This document shows, piece by piece, positions 17,253-24,958 of a stretch of DNA of 32,495 nucleotides. The notes beneath the pieces are model-generated. The model was not told the origin of the DNA, made no database searches, and saw nothing but the letters and a program-made list of their open reading frames with translations. Position numbers and translations under genes: made by a program. Position 1 is the first letter of the stretch. Every line of letters begins with the position of its first letter. The DNA is from Bradyrhizobium sp. GTDB lineage: Bacteria; Pseudomonadota; Alphaproteobacteria; Rhizobiales; Xanthobacteraceae. The stretch is taken from the NCBI GenBank assembly GCA_021732175.1, contig JAKFVP010000367.1, positions 11,512-44,006 on the forward strand, given 5' to 3'.

Positions 17253-18464
17253 ATGAACGCATCGAGCTATCGCTGGGTCATCGCCGCCGCTGGCGGCCTG
17301 TTGGGATGCGTCGCCATCGGCGGCATGTTCTCACTGCCGGTGCTGCTGCAGCCGATCGCGCGGGATACCGGCTGGTCGGTGGCGGGCATTTCCAGCGCCA
17401 TGACCGTCGGGTTCCTGGCCATGGCTTTTTCCAGCATGGCCTGGGGCACGCTGTCTGACCGTATCGGGCCGCTGCCGGTGGTGCTGACCGGCTCGATCGT
17501 GATCGCGCTCTCGCTGGCGCTGGCGAGCCGCGCCACCTCGCTGATCGAGTTCCAGCTCCTTTTCGGCGTGCTGTTGGGCGCGGCGACGGCCGCGATCCTG
17601 CCGCCGATGATGGCGAGCGTCACAGGCTGGTTCGACACCCATCGCAGCCTTGCGGTCTCGCTGGTCTCCGCCGGCATGGGCATGGCGCCGATGACGATGT
17701 CGCCGCTGGCCGCCTGGTTGGTCTCGACCTACGACTGGCGCACGACAATGCTGATCCTGAGCGGCGTCATTGCTGCCATCATGATTCCGGTTTCGCTATT
17801 CGTGCGCCGGCCGCCGGCGCTGGCCGCGGGCGCCGCCGCGCCGGGCGATGCCGGAACGCAAGCGGAAATGACGCGCGCGGAGGCAATCCGCTCGCCGCAA
17901 TTCCTGATCCTGCTCGCGACCAATTTTTTCTGCTGCGCCACCCATTCCGGGCCGATCATCCACACCGTGAGCTACGCCATCAGTTGCGGCATTCCCTTGA
18001 TTGCCGCGGTGTCGATCTACAGCGTGGAGGGACTTGCCGGATTGTTCGGCCGCATCGGCTTCGGCCTGCTCGGTGATCGCTTCGGCGCCAAACGCGTGCT
18101 GGTCATCGGTCTGCTGGTACAGGCGTTCGGCGCGCTGGCGTACGTCTTCGTGCGCGAGCTCGCCGCGTTCTATGCAGTCGCCGCGCTGTTCGGCTTCATC
18201 TATGCTGGCGTGATGCCGCTCTATTCGGTGCTGGTCCGCGAAAACTTCCCGCTGCACATGCTGGGCATGGTGATCGGCGGCACCGCCATGGCGGGCAGCC
18301 TCGGCATGGCCACAGGTCCGATCGCAGGCGGGCTGATCTACGATACCTTTGCCAGCTACGCCTGGCTCTATATCGGCGCCTGGGGCATGGGCATCGGCGC
18401 GTTCCTGATGATCATGATGTTCCGGCCGTTCCCGAAGCCGCAGGCGGTGCCCGCGGCAGCGTGA
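17253..18464 (+). CDS. Major facilitator superfamily transporter
   Basis: A 403-residue transporter with about 12 hydrophobic segments, starting at VIAAAGGLLGCVAIGGMFSL. It shows the MFS loop between helices 2 and 3 (WGTLSDRIGPLPV) and its second-half copy (GLLGDRFGAKRVLVIG). The sequence resembles MFS groups that export or import monocarboxylate-like anions, but specificity cannot be read. GGAGAA precedes the ATG at 17253. The 108-bp gap after the GFA gene has no clear terminator, so it may be the last gene of the ArsR-controlled run. It acts in the inner membrane. Confidence 0.9.
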   Translation: MNASSYRWVIAAAGGLLGCVAIGGMFSLPVLLQPIARDTGWSVAGISSAMTVGFLAMAFSSMAWGTLSDRIGPLPVVLTGSIVIALSLALASRATSLIEFQLLFGVLLGAATAAILPPMMASVTGWFDTHRSLAVSLVSAGMGMAPMTMSPLAAWLVSTYDWRTTMLILSGVIAAIMIPVSLFVRRPPALAAGAAAPGDAGTQAEMTRAEAIRSPQFLILLATNFFCCATHSGPIIHTVSYAISCGIPLIAAVSIYSVEGLAGLFGRIGFGLLGDRFGAKRVLVIGLLVQAFGALAYVFVRELAAFYAVAALFGFIYAGVMPLYSVLVRENFPLHMLGMVIGGTAMAGSLGMATGPIAGGLIYDTFASYAWLYIGAWGMGIGAFLMIMMFRPFPKPQAVPAAA

Positions 18465-18557
18465 GGTGGTACGATTACTGTGCCTTCTATCGGACGGTTA
18501 TGGCGGGGTGTCGCCCTACGTCCCGCTGACCCTGTTGCTCTACAAGGAGTAATGGCC

Positions 18558-19247
18558 ATGGCTCAGGATTCGAGGTTTGCTGACGATCTTCCATTCAAAA
18601 GCCGGATATTTGACCATTGGAAGGACCGCCTACCAGCATTGGGCATCCTGATCGATTGGGGCGAACCCAGTTGCTGGGCTTGTCGTTTTCACTACGGGAC
18701 GAAATACGACGTCAAACGGGCTGGCGTCGGCTGGGAACAAATCTTACGGGGATGGGACCGCATCCCACTGCAACGATGTCACATTGTCCCTCGATGTCTC
18801 GGTGGTGCCAACGATCCGACCAACCTGTTTCTGATGTGCCGCGAGTGCCACGATCTAGCTCCTAACACGAGCATTCCGGATATCTTTTTTGAGTGGGCTC
18901 GCGCGCAGAGTTCGGAAGCGCGCGAACTTTCAAAGATTCGTGCGGCGTTGAGTGCCTTTGGCATTGATGATGCGGAGGCAATGGAGTTGGAGGCGGTTCT
19001 GTTCTCGAAAGAGTTCGAGATCTGTAAATCGGGCAAATTGGGATTACACCGCCCTCAATCGAATTACGCGTCCATTTCGTATCGGTTGACGCCGGCAACC
19101 TTGGTGGGGCTTGTCGTTTATTATCGCCGGACTACGGCGGGTCGCGATCACTTTACTCATCGCCGCGGAAATAGTCCGGCTTGCCCGTGGTCCAGGTCTC
19201 GCCCCAGTGCTGGCCGCCGCCGTCGACCGTCAGCGTCTCACCGGTGA
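18558..19247 (+). CDS. HNH endonuclease-like protein with an extended tail
   Basis: The 229-residue frame has an HNH-type core: CWAC at 39-42, then RCHIVPRCLGGANDPTNLFLMCRECHD with C74, H75, N89, C94, C97 and H98. The paired CxxC motifs suggest a zinc-braced HNH nuclease. The ATG at 18558 is preferred over one two codons earlier because AAGGAG then sits at a proper distance. From about 18600 to 19150 the DNA is clearly lower in GC than its neighbours, a sign of transfer. The frame runs 95 bp into the end of the convergent SDR gene; the last 32 residues are rich in Arg, Ser and Pro and look like an antisense shadow, so the natural C-terminus may have been lost. Confidence 0.7.
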   Translation: MAQDSRFADDLPFKSRIFDHWKDRLPALGILIDWGEPSCWACRFHYGTKYDVKRAGVGWEQILRGWDRIPLQRCHIVPRCLGGANDPTNLFLMCRECHDLAPNTSIPDIFFEWARAQSSEARELSKIRAALSAFGIDDAEAMELEAVLFSKEFEICKSGKLGLHRPQSNYASISYRLTPATLVGLVVYYRRTTAGRDHFTHRRGNSPACPWSRSRPSAGRRRRPSASHR

Positions 19248-20013
19248 TGTATTTGCCCGAGGCGGCGGACAGATAGGCGCAGGCTTCCGCGATGTCCCAG
19301 GACGAGCCAACCCGCATCATCGGGTTGCCGCGCGAATACGCTGCGCGCGCTTCGGGCGAGTAGACTTCCCAACCCCGGGTTTCAATCAGGCCGGGAGCCA
19401 CGCAGTTGACGCGGATGTCGAGCGGCGCCCATTCGACGGCAACTGCGCGGGACAGGCCGATAACGCCGGAGCGCGCGGCGATGGTATGCGCAATGCCGTA
19501 GAGCCCGTGGGTCGTCACCACGACGATATTGACGATGCTGCCGGCATGCTTGCGGTCGCGCCAGCGCTGCGCGGCGGCCTGCATCATGTACCAGGTGCCG
19601 TTGAGGTTGGTGTTGATGACGGCGTTCCAGCCCTTGATCGAGAAGTCGATCGCAGCTTGCGGGAATTGTCCGCCGGCGCTGTTGACGAGGATGTCGAGGC
19701 AGCCGTGTTCGTCCCAGACCTTGTCGAGCAGGGCAGCGATCGCGTCGGGCTCGCGGATATCGACCGCACGAGCCGAAGCCTTCAGGCCGTGGCCGACAAG
19801 ATGCGTAACCAGCAGGTCGAGTTTGGCCTGGTCGCGACCCGTCAACACCACATGCGCCCCGAGCCGCGCGAACAGCCAGGCGATGGCGCGGCCAATGCCA
19901 CCGGCTCCGCCCGAGACCAGCGCGACCTGGTTCTTCAGCGCGTCCGCCGCATAGACCGTCGGATAGGTCGCGAGATCGTGGTCGGTTAGTTCCGATTTCT
20001 GGGGGGCGACCAT
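19153..20013 (-). CDS. SDR-family oxidoreductase with non-canonical active site
   Basis: A 286-residue short-chain dehydrogenase/reductase. The Rossmann nucleotide motif is SGGAGGIG (34-41), the NAG-type strand is LVNSAGGQ, and the C-terminus has the usual ITGETLTVDGGG. The segment before the second helix reads GLYGIAHTIAARSGVIGLSRA. The usual Tyr and Lys of YxxxK fall on T177 and R181. Dienoyl-CoA and enoyl-CoA reductase-like SDRs also depart from the standard triad, so acyl-CoA reduction is a reasonable guess. Basic residues following the first strand (TGRDQAK) favour NADP(H). It is divergent from the GST gene with 70 bp between. Confidence 0.88.
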   Translation of the reverse strand: MVAPQKSELTDHDLATYPTVYAADALKNQVALVSGGAGGIGRAIAWLFARLGAHVVLTGRDQAKLDLLVTHLVGHGLKASARAVDIREPDAIAALLDKVWDEHGCLDILVNSAGGQFPQAAIDFSIKGWNAVINTNLNGTWYMMQAAAQRWRDRKHAGSIVNIVVVTTHGLYGIAHTIAARSGVIGLSRAVAVEWAPLDIRVNCVAPGLIETRGWEVYSPEARAAYSRGNPMMRVGSSWDIAEACAYLSAASGKYITGETLTVDGGGQHWGETWTTGKPDYFRGDE

Positions 20014-20083
20014 GTGGGTGAGGCCCTTGTTGTTTGCACTTGCGTTCGTAGATTAGCCCGACAATCAACAAAGAACAGATGGC

Positions 20084-20788
20084 ATGTCCGATCTCTCCAC
20101 CTTTCCCATCACAAATCGCTGGCCTGCAAAACACCCCGATCGTCTTCAGCTCTATTCGTTGCCGACGCCGAACGGCGTCAAGGTTTCGATCATGCTGGAA
20201 GAGATAGGCTTGCCCTATGAGTGGCACCTGGTCGATTTTAATAAAGACGACCAGAAGACGCCGGAGTTCCTGTCGCTGAACCCCAACGGCAAGATCCCGG
20301 CGATCCTCGATCCCGACGGCCCCGGCGGAAAGCCGCTGCCGCTGTTCGAGTCCGGCGCGATCCTGCAGTACCTCGCCGAGAAGACCGGAAAGCTCTTGCC
20401 TGCGGACGCTGCGCGGCGCTGGCAGGCGATCCAGTGGGTGCATTTCCAGATGGGCGGTGTCGGGCCGATGTTCGGCCAGGTCGGCTTCTTCCACAAATTC
20501 GCTGGCCGCGAATATGAGGACAAGCGGCCGCTGCAGCGTTACGTCAGCGAGTCAAGCCGTCTGCTCGGGGTGATGGAAGGCCACTTGAATGGCCGCAAGT
20601 GGTTTCTGGACGAGGAGTTCAGCATTGCCGATGTCTCGATGTTGGGCTGGGTGCGCAATCTGATCGGCTTCTATGGCGCGCGCGAGATCGTTGCCTTCGA
20701 CGACTTCAGTAACGTCGCCGGCTGGCTCGAGCGCGGGTTGGCTCGGCCGGCGGTGCAGCGCGGATTGAACATTCCGCCGCGGCCGTAG
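20084..20788 (+). CDS. Glutathione S-transferase, YfcG/YghU-like
   Basis: A 234-residue GST of the nu-like group that includes E. coli YfcG and YghU, which reduce disulfides or organic peroxides with glutathione. The N-terminal thioredoxin domain shows LYSLPTPNGVKVSIMLEEIGLPYEWHLVDFNKDDQKTPEFLSLNPNGKIPAI and LFESGAILQYLAEKTG (the glutathione-binding ES pair). The helical domain has QMGGVGPMFGQVGFF, typical of this group, and the N-capping box SIADVSMLGW. Threonine 28, instead of Tyr or Cys, is the likely glutathione-activating residue. It shares a short divergent region with the SDR gene. Confidence 0.93.
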   Translation: MSDLSTFPITNRWPAKHPDRLQLYSLPTPNGVKVSIMLEEIGLPYEWHLVDFNKDDQKTPEFLSLNPNGKIPAILDPDGPGGKPLPLFESGAILQYLAEKTGKLLPADAARRWQAIQWVHFQMGGVGPMFGQVGFFHKFAGREYEDKRPLQRYVSESSRLLGVMEGHLNGRKWFLDEEFSIADVSMLGWVRNLIGFYGAREIVAFDDFSNVAGWLERGLARPAVQRGLNIPPRP

Positions 20789-20802
20789 TGGCCCCGTAAT
20801 CG

Positions 20803-21357
20803 TTACCAGCGCCGGAGCAGCTCATAGACGACGGGATTGTCGGCGCAGGCGCCAAAGCCGCACTCCAGCAACGTTGACACCACGTTCAGCGCCGTCAGCG
20901 CGATCACCAGCCAGACGGCGCATGTCGCGAACAGGTCGGGCGCGTCGAACTTCGGCGCGGCCTCCGGTTCGAACTGGCGGTCGAACAGCAGCATGGCGCC
21001 GATCAGGACGATCGAAAGCGCAAAGCCGATCAGCGCCAGCGTATAATAGTGGTAGCCGAGCAGCGCCGTGCCGTAGCCGGGATCGCCGGGCAGGATGTGC
21101 AGCAGCACCTGCCGCGTCGAGAAGGCGAAGCCCGCTGCGGCCGCAAACAGCGACAGCGCGTAGTGGCTGGCGCGCGGGCCCCAGCGCACATTCATGATCG
21201 GCCCGATCGCCAGCAGCGCAAACTGGATGCGCTGCAGCAGGCACAACGGGCACGGCAATTCATGCAGCAGGAGCTGTGCCGCGAACGCTGCGGCCAGCAC
21301 CAGGCTGATGGCATAGAGACCGAGGGCGTTGAGCGTGATGGCCACTGACCGGGTCAT
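20803..21357 (-). CDS. DsbB-family disulfide bond formation protein
   Basis: A 184-residue inner-membrane protein that passes electrons from a DsbA-like thiol oxidase to quinone. The first redox pair is C36-PLC39 in HELPCPLCLLQRIQF. A second pair, C166 and C171 (ECGFGAC), lies after the last membrane segment rather than in the middle loop of E. coli DsbB. Five hydrophobic segments are visible, which would place both pairs on the periplasmic side. GAGGGA precedes the ATG at 21357. The 52-codon DUF5993 gene ends nine bases upstream on the same strand, a typical pairing. No DsbA gene is in the window. Confidence 0.9.
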   Translation of the reverse strand: MTRSVAITLNALGLYAISLVLAAAFAAQLLLHELPCPLCLLQRIQFALLAIGPIMNVRWGPRASHYALSLFAAAAGFAFSTRQVLLHILPGDPGYGTALLGYHYYTLALIGFALSIVLIGAMLLFDRQFEPEAAPKFDAPDLFATCAVWLVIALTALNVVSTLLECGFGACADNPVVYELLRRW

Positions 21358-21366
21358 GTCGATCCC

Positions 21367-21525
21367 TCAGAACGAGAGTTTCAGCGTGTCGGTCGCGTGG
21401 TGCAGATAGGTTGCCAGCGAGGCGGCGATCACGAGCGCAAACAGTCCGAGCGCCAGCTGTCGCGAGCCCCGCCAGGCGGCCAGCATCACGACGACAGCGG
21501 CGAGAAAAAGCGCTGTGAATTCCAT
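21367..21525 (-). CDS. DUF5993-like small membrane protein
   Basis: A 52-residue protein, MEFTALFLAAVVVMLAA at its start and ending LHHATDTLKLSF. It has two short hydrophobic segments (about 4-17 and 24-40) separated by the basic turn WRGSRQ. This matches the DUF5993 pattern of small proteins encoded directly before DsbB-like genes. GGGGA lies before the ATG at 21525. The gap to dsbB is nine bases, so both are translated from one mRNA. A role as a DsbB subunit or stabiliser is inferred from the pairing only. Confidence 0.78.
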   Translation of the reverse strand: MEFTALFLAAVVVMLAAWRGSRQLALGLFALVIAASLATYLHHATDTLKLSF

Positions 21526-21681
21526 GTCGGTCCCCGATTCACCTATGTCTGAAGATCATATCACGGCGGTGACGGTGCAGTGCAGGCATGTGAATTCCGT
21601 CATCTCGGAACACGGGAAATTTCGTTGTCGAAGGCTATGCTCTCGACCATGATGGGGGCAAGCTTCCTCCCGCCCGTCCGC

Positions 21682-22219
21682 TTCATCGCCTATATCAAGG
21701 ACGAACTCCTGATCGTGCTTGGCACCTCGTCATCGGAGACGGTGCTGCCCCAGATGATGCAGAAGATGGAGCATCTCGGCGCATCACGCTCGGTGGTGGG
21801 CCTCGTCGTTCCCACCGGCTACAGCTTCAATCTCGACGGAACCAACATCTACATGACGCTGGCGATTCTGTTCCTGGCGCAGGCGACGAATACCGATCTG
21901 ACCATCTGGCAGCTGCTTGGCATCCTCGGCATCGCCATGACCACCTCGAAGGGTGCCTCCGGGGTGACCGGTGCGGGCTTCATCACGCTCGCGGCGACGC
22001 TGTCCATCGTGCCCGACATTCCGATCCAGTCGATTGCCATCCTTGTCGGTATCGACAAGTTCATGAGTGAATGCCGGGCGCTGACCGATCTGATCGGCAA
22101 CGGCGTTGCCTGCGTCGTGATCAGCCTCTCGGAGGGCGAGCTTGACAAGGAGGCACTGCACGAGACCATGGCGCATCCGCTCGAGATCGGCGAAAGCGCT
22201 GGAGCCGGGCGGCACCTAG
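21682..22219 (+). pseudogene. dctA: dctA C4-dicarboxylate transporter remnant
   Basis: Recognisable DctA sequence starts at [19 protein letters not shown] and continues through [40 protein letters not shown] and [21 protein letters not shown]. These are the substrate- and ion-binding hairpin and helices of the glutamate/dicarboxylate symporter fold. Only about 180 of some 440 residues remain; the N-terminal 60% is absent, and the upstream codons (21580-21681) are unrelated. Near the end, one extra A in GGCGAAAGCG shifts the frame; removing it gives GEALEPGGT and a stop at 22217-22219, the likely original end. Transport function is lost. Confidence 0.85.
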
Positions 22220-22246
22220 ATCTACGGGACAGGAGCAGCAGGCAAC

Positions 22247-22609
22247 ATGGCGACCACCATCTACGGCATCAAGAACTGCGATACCATGAAGAAGGCCCGC
22301 GCCTGGCTCGAGGCGAAGGGCGTGACGTATGACTTCCACGACTACAAGACCGCCGGGATCGCCAAGGACAGGCTGAAGGGCTGGAGCGACAAGCTAGGCT
22401 GGGAGACGCTGCTCAACCGTGCCGGCACCACCTTCAAGAAGCTGCCGGATGCGGACAAGGAAGGCCTAAACGAGAAGAAGGCGCTGGCCCTGATGCTGGC
22501 GCAACCCTCGATGATCAAGCGGCCGGTGCTGGAACTCGGCGGCAAGCTCGTGGTCGGCTTCAAGCCGGAAACTTACGAAAAGGAAGTCGGCAAGGGCAAG
22601 AAAGGCTAG
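22247..22609 (+). CDS. ArsC/Spx-family reductase, YffB-like
   Basis: A 120-residue thioredoxin-fold protein of the ArsC/Spx/YffB family. The active-site Cys lies in [30 protein letters not shown], and the later signature is [22 protein letters not shown], with the conserved RPV cis-proline loop. YffB-type members are glutathione- or thiol-linked reductases of uncertain substrate and are not necessarily arsenate reductases; no ars genes are adjacent. AGGAG about 13 bases before the ATG is a possible ribosome site. Its TAG overlaps the stop of the convergent PAS_5-like gene in CTAG. Confidence 0.9.
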   Translation: MATTIYGIKNCDTMKKARAWLEAKGVTYDFHDYKTAGIAKDRLKGWSDKLGWETLLNRAGTTFKKLPDADKEGLNEKKALALMLAQPSMIKRPVLELGGKLVVGFKPETYEKEVGKGKKG

Positions 22610-23220
22610 TCGAGCTCGATCACGTCGTTGGCCGCTGGCTCGGCGGCCGGCACGGCAAGGTCGATGACCGCCTGGACGAGAATGGCCGGGACGCTGCTGG
22701 CTTGCAGTCCCATCAGGTTTTGCACCTTGAAGCCGCCTTCGATGCTGATCGCCTTGAAGGAGCCGACGATCTGCTCGACCTCGTCGCCGAAGCCGAACGG
22801 CAGCAACAGCCGCTCGTAGGAAACTTCCTTGCCATCAGCGTCCTGCACGGTGGCCACCGAATAGATCGGCCGGCGATGCCTTACGCAGGCCAGATAGGAC
22901 GGCACGACGCGGGAATAGCGAAGCTCGCCGATGGCATCGTGCAGATAGCGATTGGTGCGCTTGGCAGGATCGACGTGGTCGTTGCCATAGGTGGCGGCTA
23001 GCCGCGCGCCTTCCTGCTTGATGACGAAGCGGGCATCCTCGCCGTCGCCCTCCACGTCATATCCCATCATGTCCTGCAGTTCGCCCTTGATGTCGCCGGG
23101 GTCGAAATCGACCAGCAACGGCAGCGGCCGATGCGCCCGCGCAGCCCGCAGCCACGCGTTCAGCAGCACGCGCTGCGTGATTGCACGGACCACGGAAGGG
23201 TTGGCGCTGGCAAATTGCAT
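22606..23220 (-). CDS. PAS_5-like domain protein, copy 1
   Basis: A 204-residue protein resembling the PAS_5 (PF07310) family common in Rhizobiales. It begins MQFASANPSVVRAITQRVLLNAWLRA, followed by a PAS-like core with RFVIKQEGARLAATYGND, YLACVRHRRPIYSV and VSYERLLLPFGFGDEVEQIVGSFKAISIEGGF. The core pattern 'R..G..l...yG' plus 'yerLLLPf' recalls sensor domains without an attached output domain. It is a paralogue of the gene just upstream (seven-base gap), with about the same length and motif order. A regulatory or ligand-binding role is inferred; no partner is known. Confidence 0.75.
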   Translation of the reverse strand: MQFASANPSVVRAITQRVLLNAWLRAARAHRPLPLLVDFDPGDIKGELQDMMGYDVEGDGEDARFVIKQEGARLAATYGNDHVDPAKRTNRYLHDAIGELRYSRVVPSYLACVRHRRPIYSVATVQDADGKEVSYERLLLPFGFGDEVEQIVGSFKAISIEGGFKVQNLMGLQASSVPAILVQAVIDLAVPAAEPAANDVIELD

Positions 23221-23227
23221 GCGGGAC

Positions 23228-23830
23228 TTAGCCGAATTCGAGCTGGTCGCCGCTCGGAATCCGGCCGGGGGCACGATGAAAGAGGTCGCGATCGATGATG
23301 GTGAGCAGTTTCGGCACCGGCAGGGTGTCGTTGCCGCGCATCAGGTTCTTGATCTCGAAACCGCCGTCCTCGCTGATCGTCTTGAGGGAGGCGACGATGT
23401 CGGTCACTCCGTCACCGTCGGCGAACGGCAGCAGCAGCCGCTCATAGGCGACGATGCGCCCGTAGACGTCGTCGATATGGGCGACCGTGAATGCGGGCAA
23501 GCGGCGACGGATGCACTCGTAATAGACGGGCATCACGATCGGGGCGAGGCGGGGACCGAGATATTCGTCGAGCAGTCGGCCTTTGCCGGTGTGGCCATAG
23601 GCGCTCGCCATGCGCGTACCGTCGCTCTGGATCGTCAACCGGGGCGGGGTCTGCGTGCCGTCGACGGTGTAGAAGACGATATCGGGCATCTCGTCTTCCA
23701 TCCGCGCCGGCTGATATTCGGTAATTGCCGGCAGCTTCTGGTCCCGGGCATATAGCCGCAGCCAGGTGTTGAGCAGATCGCGCTGCTTGATCGATTTGAC
23801 GACCGTCGGATTTGCGCTTTCGAAGTCCAT
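23228..23830 (-). CDS. PAS_5-like domain protein, copy 2
   Basis: A 200-residue paralogue of the preceding entry. The shared pattern includes MDFESANPTVVKSIKQRDLLNTWLRLYAR, then RLTIQSDGTRMASAYGHTGK, YYECIRRRLPAFTVAHI and IVAYERLLLPFADGDGVTDIVASLKTISEDGGFEIKNLMRG. AGGTGG lies upstream of the ATG at 23830; an in-frame GTG at 23917 is an alternative start but adds unrelated residues. Two copies in tandem point to gene duplication. The far ends differ most, so the two copies may have distinct partners. Confidence 0.73.
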   Translation of the reverse strand: MDFESANPTVVKSIKQRDLLNTWLRLYARDQKLPAITEYQPARMEDEMPDIVFYTVDGTQTPPRLTIQSDGTRMASAYGHTGKGRLLDEYLGPRLAPIVMPVYYECIRRRLPAFTVAHIDDVYGRIVAYERLLLPFADGDGVTDIVASLKTISEDGGFEIKNLMRGNDTLPVPKLLTIIDRDLFHRAPGRIPSGDQLEFG

Positions 23831-24202
23831 GCCCCACGCCCACCTGGAAAGCAAACCGCCGAAGCTTGCGATGGAAGGCCAAATTTTTGATGAAGGTAAG
23901 TCATTGCGGCCAAACACCGTTAAGGAATGCTTTCCGTCTCCCGGAACCGGGCCGGGCGCCGCGGTTCTGCTGACCGGCCGGCGAAGCAGGTATTCGACTA
24001 ATGGCGGACGCGCCCGAAGCGGCGCCGGGAGGCGGGGCGGGACTGTCTTTCCGCCTTGCCTAACCGGCTAGGATGACGGCATATTCCGCCCCCGGAGGCG
24101 GCCGGTCCCAAGACGTTCCAGGACGTTGCGGGAGAACCAGCCGGTGGAAAGATAATCGGCCACGCGCGCGGTCCGCTGCGATGGCTGATGGGGGAATTTT
24201 GT
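23831..24202. other. Divergent regulatory gap before the HAAT operon
   Basis: This 372-bp stretch separates the minus-strand PAS_5-like pair from the plus-strand transporter genes. It holds no gene that I can support. TTGCCT with CATATT 18 bp on, near 24057-24086, is a weak promoter candidate for the transporter. No sigma54 site, riboswitch or clear palindromic operator was found. Confidence 0.35.
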
Positions 24203-24958
24203 TTGGCCGATGAGTTCATTCTCGAAACCCACGGATTGACCAAGGAGTTCGCGGGGTTCTTCGCCGTTCGCGATGTCTCTCTGAAAATCCGCAAGGGTTC
24301 CATTCACGCGTTGATCGGTCCGAACGGGGCCGGCAAGACGACGTGCTTCAATCTTCTGACCAAGTTCCTGCAGCCGACGTCGGGCAACATCCTCTACAAG
24401 GGACAGGATATCACGGCGATGAAGCCGGCCGATGTGGCCCGGCTGGGGTTGGTGCGCTCATTCCAGATTTCGGCCGTGTTTCCGCATCTGACTGCGCTCG
24501 AGAACGTGCGGGTGGCGCTGCAGCGCCAGCACGGCGCTTCCTTCGATTTCTGGCGTTCCAAGTCGGTGCTTGACCGCTTCAATCCCAAGGCGCTCGAGCT
24601 GCTCAATGACGTGGGCTTGAGCGAATTCGCCAATACGCCGGCGGTGGAGATGCCTTATGGCCGCAAGCGGGCGCTGGAGATCGCCACCACGCTGGCGCTC
24701 GATCCGGAGATGATGCTGCTGGACGAGCCGATGGCCGGCATGGGCCATGAGGACATCGACAAGATCGCCGCGCTGATCAAGCGCATCTCGGCGAAATACA
24801 CCATTCTGATGGTCGAACATAACCTCAGCGTGGTCGCCAACCTCTCCGACATCATCACGGTGCTGACGCGCGGGCAGGTGCTCGCCGAAGGCAACTATTC
24901 CGAGCTCACCAAGGACGAGCGGGTCAAGGAAGCCTATCTGGGAGCCGGTCATGCCTGA
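24203..24958 (+). CDS. HAAT/branched-chain amino acid-type ABC ATPase, LivG-like
   Basis: A 251-residue ATPase subunit of a hydrophobic amino-acid (HAAT) type importer. It has Walker A GPNGAGKTTCF, the LivG-type QISAVFPHLTALENV Q-loop region, an ABC signature of the LivG kind (MPYGRKRALEIATTLA), Walker B MMLLDEPMAGM and the switch His in LMVEHN. The TTG at 24203 has GGGGGA seven bases upstream and gives a family-like start (MADEFILETHGLTKEF). An ATG five codons earlier is the alternative and has no ribosome site. It overlaps the next gene by eight bases, indicating translational coupling. Confidence 0.92.
   Translation: MADEFILETHGLTKEFAGFFAVRDVSLKIRKGSIHALIGPNGAGKTTCFNLLTKFLQPTSGNILYKGQDITAMKPADVARLGLVRSFQISAVFPHLTALENVRVALQRQHGASFDFWRSKSVLDRFNPKALELLNDVGLSEFANTPAVEMPYGRKRALEIATTLALDPEMMLLDEPMAGMGHEDIDKIAALIKRISAKYTILMVEHNLSVVANLSDIITVLTRGQVLAEGNYSELTKDERVKEAYLGAGHA

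Noticed and set aside
24650..24690. LivG-like ATPase with a missing LSGGQ signature
   Set aside because: PYGRKRALEIA is a normal form of the signature in LivG-type subunits.
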